From: Henriciella sp.
Lineage (GTDB): Bacteria; Pseudomonadota; Alphaproteobacteria; Caulobacterales; Hyphomonadaceae
DNA: 64,000 nt
NCBI RefSeq assembly: GCF_029936995.1
Contig: NZ_JAPYRE010000001.1
Location: forward strand, 186,001-250,000
Direction: 5' to 3'
A program made the translations under genes and the position numbers. Of this stretch, positions 27,247 to 35,312 are shown piece after piece (the first letter of the stretch is position 1; each line of letters opens with the position of its first letter). The notes beneath the pieces were generated by a model that saw only the letters and a list, made by a program, of their open reading frames with translations, did not search any database and was not told the origin of the DNA.

Positions 27247-28851
27247 CTACCATCTCCTTTCGAACCGGCGTCTCAAGATGATTGCAAACAGGTTCATCAA
27301 GACGAGGAATACGAGCAACACGATGATGGCGGCGGCCGTCTGGGGCTCCCATGCCCGTTCGGCGCCTGTCGACCATTTGTATATCAGAACTGGCAGCACC
27401 GTCGATTCATCTGTCGGGCTGTCGGGCACTTCGGCGACAAATGCGACCATGCCAATCAGGAGCAGCGGGGCTGTCTCACCGATCGCACGGGCCATCCCGA
27501 TGATTGCGCCGGTCAGGATACCAGGCGCGGCAAGCGGCAGGACATGGTGGAACACCGATTGTGTCTTCGAGGCGCCGACGCCGAGGGCTGCATCGCGAAT
27601 TGAGGGCGGGACAGACTTAAGGGCCGCGCGTGAGGCGATGATGACGGTCGGCAGAACGAGCAGGCCGAGCACGAGACCGCCGACAAGCGGCACCGATCTC
27701 GGCAGTCCCATGAAGTTGATGAAGACAGCCGCGCCAAGAAGGCCGAACACGATGGAAGGCACTGCGGCGAGATTATTGATATTGACCTCGATCAGGTCCG
27801 TCATCCGGTTCTTGGGCGCGAACTCCTCTAGGTAGACGGCTGCAAAGATGCCAACGGGAATGGCCAGCAATGCGGTCACCATCATGGTCAGCAGGGATCC
27901 GACGATGGCTGCTGCCGTCCCGGCCAGTTCCGGATAGGTGCTGTCGGAATTGGTAAACAGGGATGTGTTGAGGACGCTCTTGATGCGGCCCTGGTCCTTG
28001 AGCAGCATTGTCCAGGCAAGCTGGCGGTCCGTGACCGTGCGATTTTCCTGCCCCTGTTCGAGAACGAGTGCGGCTCCCTGGGTATCGGCCCCGGGCATTG
28101 TACGTGCACCGGCAACGTAGGCCAGGCTGGCTGTGGTGTCTGTAATGTCCGTCGCCCGGAACCAGGTCTGCCCCATCTGTATGAGTGCGGTCGGTTCATT
28201 ATCGCCTGCGCCCTGGGCGCGGAAGCGTTCAATGGCGTTCGCGATATCGGCCCCGGCTGTATCACGGCCGAACTCCACGACGACCGTGTCTTCAAGGCTG
28301 CCCGAAACAGGCGTGATGGCCCCCAGCTTGACCTGTGTGCGGTTGCTGACCCCGCCTTTCAGGTAAAGGTCGATATCATCAGCCAGGGCCACCGAGAAGG
28401 ATTGCCGGGTTCCCACGGTTTCGGGCCGGTCTGCGGTCTCGCGCGCGATTGGCAGGACGGCAAGGCGCGTGAACATGCCATAGAGTTCACGTTGCAGGTT
28501 ACGATCTGCATCTTCAGGCAGGAACTGAGCGGCCAGTTCATCCTGTAGCAGCAGGTTGAACCCGCTTACATTGCGCTCAATGGCACCGGGGTCGCGTGTC
28601 CCGGAAGGATCGACCTGAGCGGCCTCCAGCGTGGTGTCAAACGTAAGAACGTGGCGTGAAAAGGCCGATGACGCCTGGCCAAAAATGGAAATGAGCAGCG
28701 TGACCAGCGCCACCACGGCAATGCCGATGGCAACCTGGCCATAGAGCTTGAACCGGCGCTCGGCGGCGTGGCGGGTCTTCAGGCGTTTCAGGGCCTCTTC
28801 AGTAATGAAGGAGCCCTGCGGAGAGGCGTTTGGCGGGGCCGGGCTACTCAT
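27247..28851 (-). CDS. pstA: Phosphate ABC transporter permease PstA, long form
   Basis: This is a membrane subunit of the phosphate importer. It has 534 residues against about 300 in E. coli. The extra length is one N-terminal membrane helix (about residues 34-57) and a predicted periplasmic domain of about 230 residues (DUF3333 type), followed by the permease core with five helices. The core includes the coupling-loop signature [20 protein letters not shown]. This long form is usual in alphaproteobacteria. Its start overlaps the pstC stop by 8 bp. Confidence 0.94.
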   Translation of the reverse strand: MSSPAPPNASPQGSFITEEALKRLKTRHAAERRFKLYGQVAIGIAVVALVTLLISIFGQASSAFSRHVLTFDTTLEAAQVDPSGTRDPGAIERNVSGFNLLLQDELAAQFLPEDADRNLQRELYGMFTRLAVLPIARETADRPETVGTRQSFSVALADDIDLYLKGGVSNRTQVKLGAITPVSGSLEDTVVVEFGRDTAGADIANAIERFRAQGAGDNEPTALIQMGQTWFRATDITDTTASLAYVAGARTMPGADTQGAALVLEQGQENRTVTDRQLAWTMLLKDQGRIKSVLNTSLFTNSDSTYPELAGTAAAIVGSLLTMMVTALLAIPVGIFAAVYLEEFAPKNRMTDLIEVNINNLAAVPSIVFGLLGAAVFINFMGLPRSVPLVGGLVLGLLVLPTVIIASRAALKSVPPSIRDAALGVGASKTQSVFHHVLPLAAPGILTGAIIGMARAIGETAPLLLIGMVAFVAEVPDSPTDESTVLPVLIYKWSTGAERAWEPQTAAAIIVLLVFLVLMNLFAIILRRRFERRW

Positions 28852-30250
28852 ACTTTTCCCTGTATTTCTGGACGACGCGGAGGGCGATCAGATTGAACAC
28901 CAGTGTCACGATGAAAAGGACAAAACCGAGCGCGAAAGCCGAGAGGGTCTTGGCGCTGTCGAATTCGGTGTCGCCGGTCAGAAGGGCGACAATCTGCACG
29001 GTAATGGTGGTAAGGTCGGCGGTCGGGTCAGGCGTGATCTGTGCGCGCTGGCCAGCCGCCATGACCACGATCATCGTTTCGCCAATGGCACGTGAAACGG
29101 CAAGCAGAAGGGCGGCGATCACGCCCGGCAGAGCGGCCGGCATGACAACCTGCTTGACCGTTTCCGACTTTGTGGCGCCGATGGCGTAGGCCCCGTCGCG
29201 CAAGGTTTGCGGCACGGCGTTGATGACGTCATCCGACAGGGAGGAAACGAACGGGATGATCATGATGCCCATGACAATGCCAGCAGCGAGCGCACTGGTG
29301 GGCTGCGCTGCGAGCAGGCCATCCGGAACGACTGGCAGGCCATTGATCCACGTTGCAATATTTCGCACCAGCGGAGCGACGAACTGAAGGGCGAAGAAGC
29401 CGTAGACAACGGTCGGGATGCCGGCGAGGAGCTCGAGGATCGGTTTGACGATGCCGCGGAAGCGCGGGCTGGCATATTCAGACAGGTAGATGGCGGAAAG
29501 CAGGCCTATGGGGGCCGCCACAAGCATGGCGAGTGCGGCGATCATGAACGTGCCGAAGAAGAGGGGTATGGCCCCGAAGTCCGCGCCGGTCTGGGCATTC
29601 CACTCTGTGCCGAACAGGAAGCTCAGCACTGGCACGCGTGAGAAGAAACGCAGCGCCTCGAAGAACAGGCTGGCGACGATGCCGATTGTTGTCGCAATGG
29701 CGATTGCGGCGCACAGGAACAGCATGATCTTGATGCCGTCCTCGACGCGGGCACGCGCGCGGAACTGGGTTGAGAGCCTGCGCTTGGCGAAGAAGAAGCC
29801 GAGGGCTGCGGCGGAAAGGGCCAGGACGAGGGCAATGATGCGCGACAGACCCAGAAGATCGGTGTAGCGCGCCGATGCGGCGTCAAAGAGGGCGTTGCCA
29901 GTCGATGAGGCATCGCTTCTCGCAGCATGTTCAGCAATCCGGTCAAGATACTGGCCGAGTTCGAGCGAGCCAAGATCACGTATGCGTTGTGGCAGTTCGT
30001 TCGCCAGCTCGGCGCGGACGATGGACTCGCCGAATAGTCCGTACAGGACAAGTATCAGCGCTGCCGGACCGACAGTCGCCATGGCAACGAAATAGCCATG
30101 ATAGTTCGGTTGGGAGTTCAGCCGCTCACTGGCGCCACGCCCGACAAGCACAGCCTCGGTGCGTCCGGCGAAAAAGGATACGAACCCCGCTGCAGCCAGA
30201 ACGGCAAAAAGCAGCCAGGCAACTGGAAGATGTCCAAACGTTTCAAGCAT
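28844..30250 (-). CDS. pstC: Phosphate ABC transporter permease PstC, long form
   Basis: This is the second membrane subunit of the importer, with 468 residues against about 320 in E. coli. It has an extended N-terminal region (about 160 extra residues with two or three helices) ahead of the permease core, which carries DGAYAIGATKSETVKQVVMPAALPG as its coupling loop. It is the first transporter gene: a Pho-box-like repeat lies 50 nt upstream, and the rluA-like gene ends before that. pstS is not present in the window. Confidence 0.94.
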   Translation of the reverse strand: MLETFGHLPVAWLLFAVLAAAGFVSFFAGRTEAVLVGRGASERLNSQPNYHGYFVAMATVGPAALILVLYGLFGESIVRAELANELPQRIRDLGSLELGQYLDRIAEHAARSDASSTGNALFDAASARYTDLLGLSRIIALVLALSAAALGFFFAKRRLSTQFRARARVEDGIKIMLFLCAAIAIATTIGIVASLFFEALRFFSRVPVLSFLFGTEWNAQTGADFGAIPLFFGTFMIAALAMLVAAPIGLLSAIYLSEYASPRFRGIVKPILELLAGIPTVVYGFFALQFVAPLVRNIATWINGLPVVPDGLLAAQPTSALAAGIVMGIMIIPFVSSLSDDVINAVPQTLRDGAYAIGATKSETVKQVVMPAALPGVIAALLLAVSRAIGETMIVVMAAGQRAQITPDPTADLTTITVQIVALLTGDTEFDSAKTLSAFALGFVLFIVTLVFNLIALRVVQKYREKYE

Positions 30251-30300
30251 GCAGCCACACTGATTCCGAGCCCATCTGAGGGCCTCTTAACGCGGCTGCT

Positions 30301-30316
30301 TGACACATATGTGACA
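30301..30316 (-). promoter_or_regulatory. Pho-box-like direct repeat upstream of pstC
   Basis: Read on the minus strand, TGTCA-N6-TGTCA has an 11-nt period, which is the spacing of the PhoB-binding repeats in known Pho boxes. It lies in the 85-nt gap between the rluA-like gene and pstC, about 50 nt before the pstC start, with a TTAAGA-like -10 further downstream. The central CACATATGTG is also palindromic, so another dimeric regulator is possible. Confidence 0.6.
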
Positions 30317-30335
30317 CACGCTGCGTACAAGCAGA

Positions 30336-31019
30336 TTATTTGGCAGGCGGAGTATTTTCAGGGAAGGCGGGCAGGCTTGAGACTGCGATCTCTGCATGTG
30401 TTACCGGGTGAAGGAAACGCAGTGCGTTAGCGTGCAGACAAAGGCGGTTACCGGCGGTTTCATTCCCGTAAAGACGGTCTCCGGCAATGGGATGGCCTAT
30501 TGCCGCGAGATGCAGCCGCAACTGGTGTGTCCGCCCGGTGACAGGCGTGAGCCGTAGCCAGGCGCGGCCGGGCACAAGCTGTATGAGCGCCCAGTGCGTC
30601 AGGGCCGGTTTCCCGGTCTCCAGGTCAATGCGTCTCAAGGGGCGCTCATTCCAGTCCCGCCCGATCGGAAGGGCGATCTCTCCGGACTCTGCCTCCGGAT
30701 GACCTTCAACGATGGCGTCATATGTCTTTGTGACAGTCCGGGACCGGAAGGCTTGCGACAGGGCCATGCCTGTTTGCTGGTCACGGGCGAAGACAATCAG
30801 TCCTGACGTATCCATATCCAGCCGGTGAACGGCATGAAGCGCACCGAATCGTGGTGCGAGGCGGGAGATCGCGCAGTCCTGCTTGTCCGGGCCGCGTCCT
30901 GGCACAGAGAGGAGGCCGGCGGGCTTGTCCGCCACGACGATCCAGTCATCCGCATACTGAATGGCAGGAGGTGTGTCAGGCGGTGTGTAGAGCCTTGGAG
31001 GCGGCGGGGCAGGCGCCAT
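30336..31019 (-). CDS. RluA-family pseudouridine synthase
   Basis: This is an rRNA or tRNA pseudouridine synthase of 227 residues, without an S4 domain. The catalytic Asp is near residue 68 in AVHRLDMDTSG; DKPAGLLSVPGRG and VTGRTHQLRLHLAAIG are typical of the RluA group. It lacks the RluD N-terminus, and the target RNA cannot be told. Its ATG overlaps the phoR stop (TGATG), so it is coupled to phoR and sits inside the phosphate cluster. Confidence 0.9.
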   Translation of the reverse strand: MAPAPPPPRLYTPPDTPPAIQYADDWIVVADKPAGLLSVPGRGPDKQDCAISRLAPRFGALHAVHRLDMDTSGLIVFARDQQTGMALSQAFRSRTVTKTYDAIVEGHPEAESGEIALPIGRDWNERPLRRIDLETGKPALTHWALIQLVPGRAWLRLTPVTGRTHQLRLHLAAIGHPIAGDRLYGNETAGNRLCLHANALRFLHPVTHAEIAVSSLPAFPENTPPAK

Positions 31020-32395
31020 CAGCTCTGGGCTGGCAGGTTCTCGCCATCCGTCACGGGCAGCCAGACGCCGAACGTGGCACCTTCGCCTTCGCGGCTGGCC
31101 ACGCCCAGCCCGCCACGGTGACGCGCCATTATGTGCTTGACGATCGCCAGGCCAAGCCCGGTGCCTTCAATCTCTCCACCGCGGCTTTCATCTGCACGAT
31201 AGAAGCGTTCGCCAAGACGCGACAGATGCTGGCGTGAAATACCGGGCCCATGGTCGCGTACACTGATCCAGGTGGCTTGAGCTTCGGCGGAGGCGCGCGG
31301 CTGCAGGAGGGTCGAGCTGGCGGCATGGCGCTCATGCAGGAGGGCATTCTGCCCGGCTTCTTTCATCGAGCAGTTCGTGCCGACAGTGACAACCACTTCG
31401 TCGCCTTCGGTTGAGTACTTGATGGCGTTGCCGACAAGGTTCTGGATGACCTGTGCGACTTCTTCCCATTTGGCCGTGATCGGAATCGTGCCGGGCTGAA
31501 TTTCGACCTGCAGCTTGATGGACCTGTCGGCGGCCAGTGGTTGCAGGGACATGATCGTGCGAGCCACGACATCGCTGAGGTCGATGATCGTGTCAGGGGC
31601 CTTGTGCTCGCTGAACTCGATCCGGGAGAGGGACAGGAGGTCAGCCACCAGGTGGCGCATGCGTTCGGTCTGCTGGTGCATGATTTCCAGGAAGCCGTCC
31701 CAGGATTCACGATCGTCACGAGCCGGGCCAAGCATGGTCTCGATGAAGCCGGCAAGTGCTGTCAGCGGTGTTCTCAGCTCGTGGCTGGCATTGGCCAGGA
31801 AGTCCGCGCGGGCGCGTTCGGCCCGGTGAACCGCGGTGCGGTCTTCGACAACGATGAAGACACTCTCCCTGTCCGGGCCGGGGGTAAGGTGTGCAAGCCA
31901 CAGTTCGTCACCCTCGCCGGTGAGGAACTCGACGCGTTCACGGGCCCCGGTCCGGGCGACGCGATCCGTTGCGGAGAGTACGTCTGGCTGGCGGATAATC
32001 ACGGATTTGAGCGCGCCTTCAATCCGGGAAATGCGAAACAGCTTCTCGGCATGCTGGTTCGCCACCTCGATGCGCTCGTCTTTCGAGATATAGACAGCCG
32101 GGAAGGGCAGGGCGAGCACCAGCGAACGTATGGTCCTGTCCAGGGTAACGGGTTGTCCGGCAGCATCGGCGCGCGGATCGAGATAGGGTTCCGGCGGAAC
32201 AGAGCCGACATAGTAGGCCAATCCTCCAGCGAACAGGACAATCGCTGCCATCACACCCTCGATGAAGCCGAGGGCGCCAGAGGCGACCAGCAAGGCTATG
32301 AGGCCGGCGGCGCCGGAAGTCAGGACAATGAAGTCTCTCGCTCGCTCAGGGCGGCGGACAATTCGTTTGCCATTATGTCGTTCGCTTGCAGACAT
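31019..32395 (-). CDS. phoR: Phosphate regulon sensor histidine kinase
   Basis: This inner-membrane kinase phosphorylates PhoB. It has 458 residues. Two hydrophobic helices (about residues 24-62) are followed by a PAS-like domain, the phospho-acceptor His in ANASHELRTPLTAL, and the ATPase domain with N box, DHGPGIS (G1), FYRADESRGG (F box) and GTGLGLAIVKHI (G2). It lacks a large periplasmic domain, which fits PhoR sensing via PhoU/Pst. The ATG at 32395 is preferred over an in-frame codon at 32437. It diverges from the efflux operon. Confidence 0.92.
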   Translation of the reverse strand: MSASERHNGKRIVRRPERARDFIVLTSGAAGLIALLVASGALGFIEGVMAAIVLFAGGLAYYVGSVPPEPYLDPRADAAGQPVTLDRTIRSLVLALPFPAVYISKDERIEVANQHAEKLFRISRIEGALKSVIIRQPDVLSATDRVARTGARERVEFLTGEGDELWLAHLTPGPDRESVFIVVEDRTAVHRAERARADFLANASHELRTPLTALAGFIETMLGPARDDRESWDGFLEIMHQQTERMRHLVADLLSLSRIEFSEHKAPDTIIDLSDVVARTIMSLQPLAADRSIKLQVEIQPGTIPITAKWEEVAQVIQNLVGNAIKYSTEGDEVVVTVGTNCSMKEAGQNALLHERHAASSTLLQPRASAEAQATWISVRDHGPGISRQHLSRLGERFYRADESRGGEIEGTGLGLAIVKHIMARHRGGLGVASREGEGATFGVWLPVTDGENLPAQS

Positions 32396-32494
32396 ACACT
32401 TTCCAACCAGCAATCCTGCGCGCTGACAAGCTGTCATGCGCTTTCTGTCAGTCTTTGTTCACGCACAAGATGTACGAAATCTCAATACCATTGT

Positions 32495-32508
32495 GTTGCA
32501 AATGCAAC
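32495..32508. promoter_or_regulatory. Palindrome in the phoR / efflux operon divergent region
   Basis: GTTGCA-AA-TGCAAC is a perfect 6-2-6 inverted repeat, followed 2 nt later by a further TTGCAA. It sits about 40 nt upstream of a TTGACA element (32545-32550) of the efflux operon. It may be an operator; no cognate regulator gene is nearby. Confidence 0.45.
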
Positions 32509-32599
32509 GATTGCAAGAGGTTATCGAAATTCAATAATTTTTTGTTGACAGTCGAGTAGTCGCCTCCTAGAGCCAAAGCTCGAAATGTATGAGGACTGC

Positions 32600-34024
32600 A
32601 TGAAAAAGGCATGGCTGATATTTGGAGCGCTGGCGCTGACCGGGTGTGCCAATCTGTCAGACATGGCGGGAGAGCCGGTCGCGGTGTTTCCGGTCGCCCC
32701 GGAGGCACCGGAAAGCTGGGCGGCTGCCGGTGTAACGGGTGAGGCACCCGAAGGCGACTGGCTGGCCCAGTTCAACGATCCTGCCATGGAGGCCCTTGTT
32801 GCTGAAACCCTGCAGGCCAATCCCGATCTGCGAGGACAGTACTTCACCGTGCAGTCCGCGCGTGCACAGGCACGCGGTGTTTATGGCCGCTCCCTGCCAA
32901 ACGTAACGGCGGGGGGATCGGCCGGTGTTGCGACAACCTATAACGAAGCGCTCGATGAACGCTTTACCGACCCGACTTACAGCCTGGGTGCGGATGCTTC
33001 CTGGACGGCTGACCTCTGGGGCCGCATCGGCAAGGGCATAGAGGCGGCCGAAGCAACGCTGGCCGCCACACGGGCCGATTATGATTCGGCACGGCTTTCA
33101 CTGGCCGCCCAGACCGCGATTGCTTGGACGGACCTGAATGAGGCGGTCGCGCAGGAAACCGTCGCCGTCCAGACGGTTGAAGCGCGTGAGCGTGTTCTGA
33201 AACTGACCGAACGCCGGCTGGCCCGTGGCCTGACCGAAGCGCTTGATGTGCGTCTTGCCCGCAGTGCGCTTGCAACCGCTGAGGCATCTGTCGCTTCGCG
33301 GCGCCAGGCGCGTGGCAATGCCGTGCGGCGCCTGGAAATACTTGTTGGCCGGTATCCGGCTAATGAGATCGAGGCACCTGGCGTATTGCCGGATCTTGCC
33401 CCGATCCGGGACGCGGGCACGCCCGTGATGCTGCTGTCTCGCCGTCCGGACGTTGCTGCGGCTGAAGCGCGGGTAAGGGCGGCGGGCTTGAGGGCTGAGC
33501 AGGCGCGGCTCGCGCTTTTGCCGAGCCTGACACTGACAGCCTCCGCCAATACGAATGAAACCGATCTGGGCGATGTTCTGGATCCGACCCGTATTGCTGC
33601 CAATGCAATTGCATCGCTGGCCCAGCCCGTCTTCAATGGCGGTGCGTTGCGTGCAGACCGCGATGCTGCGATTGCAGATGCGGAGGCCGCACTTTCCGGC
33701 TATGCGGCCAATGTCCTGGTCGCCTGGCGGGAGACCGAGGATGCGATTGCCGCCGACCGGTGGCTTGCCCGGCAGGTCGAAGCCCAGCAGCGGGCCCTGG
33801 ACGAGGCAGTTGAGGCTGAAGAGCTGGCCACACGACAGTATTCCAATGGCCTGATCACGATCTTCAACCTGGTCGATGCCCAGACCCGCAGACTTAACGC
33901 CGAAAGCACACTCATCGCCGCACGCTCAGCACGCGTGTCAAACCGTATCGCCTTCCATCTGGCTATTGGGGGCGGGATTCCGGGAGAGCCGGGCTCCGAA
34001 ATTTCTGATATAATAGCGCCCTGA
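32600..34024 (+). CDS. RND efflux system outer membrane lipoprotein (NodT/OprM type)
   Basis: This is the TolC-like exit duct of a tripartite pump, with 474 residues. The ATG at 32600 follows GAGGAC and starts a lipoprotein signal with lipobox LTGC (Cys near residue 15). Two outer-membrane-efflux repeats follow, with long helices and the conserved RRPDVAAAEARVRAAG near the middle and FNLVDAQTRRLNAES near the end. The adaptor gene follows after 13 nt. A TTGACA with a weak -10 and the palindrome at 32495 lie upstream. Confidence 0.92.
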   Translation: MKKAWLIFGALALTGCANLSDMAGEPVAVFPVAPEAPESWAAAGVTGEAPEGDWLAQFNDPAMEALVAETLQANPDLRGQYFTVQSARAQARGVYGRSLPNVTAGGSAGVATTYNEALDERFTDPTYSLGADASWTADLWGRIGKGIEAAEATLAATRADYDSARLSLAAQTAIAWTDLNEAVAQETVAVQTVEARERVLKLTERRLARGLTEALDVRLARSALATAEASVASRRQARGNAVRRLEILVGRYPANEIEAPGVLPDLAPIRDAGTPVMLLSRRPDVAAAEARVRAAGLRAEQARLALLPSLTLTASANTNETDLGDVLDPTRIAANAIASLAQPVFNGGALRADRDAAIADAEAALSGYAANVLVAWRETEDAIAADRWLARQVEAQQRALDEAVEAEELATRQYSNGLITIFNLVDAQTRRLNAESTLIAARSARVSNRIAFHLAIGGGIPGEPGSEISDIIAP

Positions 34025-34037
34025 GAAGAGACCTCCC

Positions 34038-35312
34038 ATGAAACGTATCATAGCGCTCCTCCTTCCCGTACTTGTCCTTGTTGGCCTGGTGGCTGGCGGC
34101 TTCGGGATCATGAAGCTGTTCGAGCCGCCTGTCGAAAAGGCTGAAGAGGAACCGCGCGGCCTCTCTGTTTTCGCGGAAGCTGCCGAACAGACCGATCTCC
34201 AGCTATCGGTGAATGCGCAGGGCGAAGTCCGCCCGAAACGCCAGATCGTCGTTGCGCCGCAGATCTCCGGCCGGATTTCCTTTGTCTCACCGGACTTTGT
34301 CGATGGGGGCTTTATCAGGAATGGTCAGGTGCTCGTAAGACTGGAGTCGGCGGATTATGAGCTGGCCGTTGTGCGTGCCCGGTCTGCCGTGGCGTCTGCC
34401 GAGCAGGCCCTGGCGCGTGAGCAGGCGGAAGCCGATATCGCCCGGCAGGACCTTGAAGAGCTTGAAATCGAGGATGCGAGCCCGCTGGCCCGCCGCGAAC
34501 CACAGCTTGCTGAAGCACAGGCCAATCTGGAATCTGCCAAGGCGCAACTTGCCGATGCCCGTCTTGCGCTGGACCGTACGGCCGTGACGGCGCCCTTCTC
34601 TGGCCGTGTGCGCGAGCAGGTTGTCGATATTGGTCAATATGTCAGCCCAGGCCAGTCGCTCGGGACGATTTTCGCGACCGATGTGGTCGAGGTTTCGCTG
34701 CCATTGTCGGATGAGGACCTGGGCAGGGTCGGCCTGCCGCTCGCTTTTGCGGAGACGGCTGACAATCCTGGTCCCGAAGTCACCTTCAGGGCCAATGTTG
34801 GCGGCAAGCCGCGTGAATGGCAGGGCCGGGTGAAACGGACATCGGCTGCACTCAATCCGCAGACACGGCTGATCAATGTGATTGCAGAGCTGGAAGACCC
34901 GTATGGCGAGGGCTCGGATGATGGCGCGCCGATGGCGCCGGGCCTCTTCGTGAGCGCCGCGATCGAGGGGCAGTCGCTTGAGAATGTCGTCAGGATACCG
35001 CGTGCTGCGCTGCGCGGTGTCAACCAGGTCTTTATCGGTGACGGGCCGGCCGGGAAACTGGACATCCGGACTGTCGACCTCGTCTTCAGCAATAGTGATG
35101 GTGCTTATGTCCGCGAGGGGGTCGAGCCTGATGAACTGGCGATTGTCTCGCCCATCCAGGCCGCTTTTGACGGCATGAATATCCAGGTTGTTGAACGTAT
35201 GCCTGACGGATCGCTGGAGCCGCGTACCCCGCGTCCGGGTGCCGATGATGAAGACGCCGATGACGATACCGCAGCACTCGCGGCGGGCGAGCTTGAGGGG
35301 GCCTCCCAATGA
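34038..35312 (+). CDS. RND efflux periplasmic adaptor subunit
   Basis: This membrane-fusion protein links the pump to the outer-membrane duct. It has 424 residues. An N-terminal membrane anchor (about residues 3-23) leads into the lipoyl-like half (VVAPQISGRISFVSPDFVDGG), an alpha-hairpin (about 105-180), the second lipoyl half (DRTAVTAPFSGRVREQVVDIGQYV), a beta-barrel and an acidic C-terminal tail. The tail (residues 395-424) is rich in Asp and Glu. Its stop overlaps the pump gene start. Confidence 0.93.
   Translation: MKRIIALLLPVLVLVGLVAGGFGIMKLFEPPVEKAEEEPRGLSVFAEAAEQTDLQLSVNAQGEVRPKRQIVVAPQISGRISFVSPDFVDGGFIRNGQVLVRLESADYELAVVRARSAVASAEQALAREQAEADIARQDLEELEIEDASPLARREPQLAEAQANLESAKAQLADARLALDRTAVTAPFSGRVREQVVDIGQYVSPGQSLGTIFATDVVEVSLPLSDEDLGRVGLPLAFAETADNPGPEVTFRANVGGKPREWQGRVKRTSAALNPQTRLINVIAELEDPYGEGSDDGAPMAPGLFVSAAIEGQSLENVVRIPRAALRGVNQVFIGDGPAGKLDIRTVDLVFSNSDGAYVREGVEPDELAIVSPIQAAFDGMNIQVVERMPDGSLEPRTPRPGADDEDADDDTAALAAGELEGASQ

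Noticed and set aside
32424-32450. TGACA-AGC-TGTCA palindrome and a further TGTCA near phoR, considered as a second Pho box
   Set aside because: The direct TGTCA repeats are 14 nt apart, not 11, and the arrangement is on the efflux operon side; I do not call it a Pho box.
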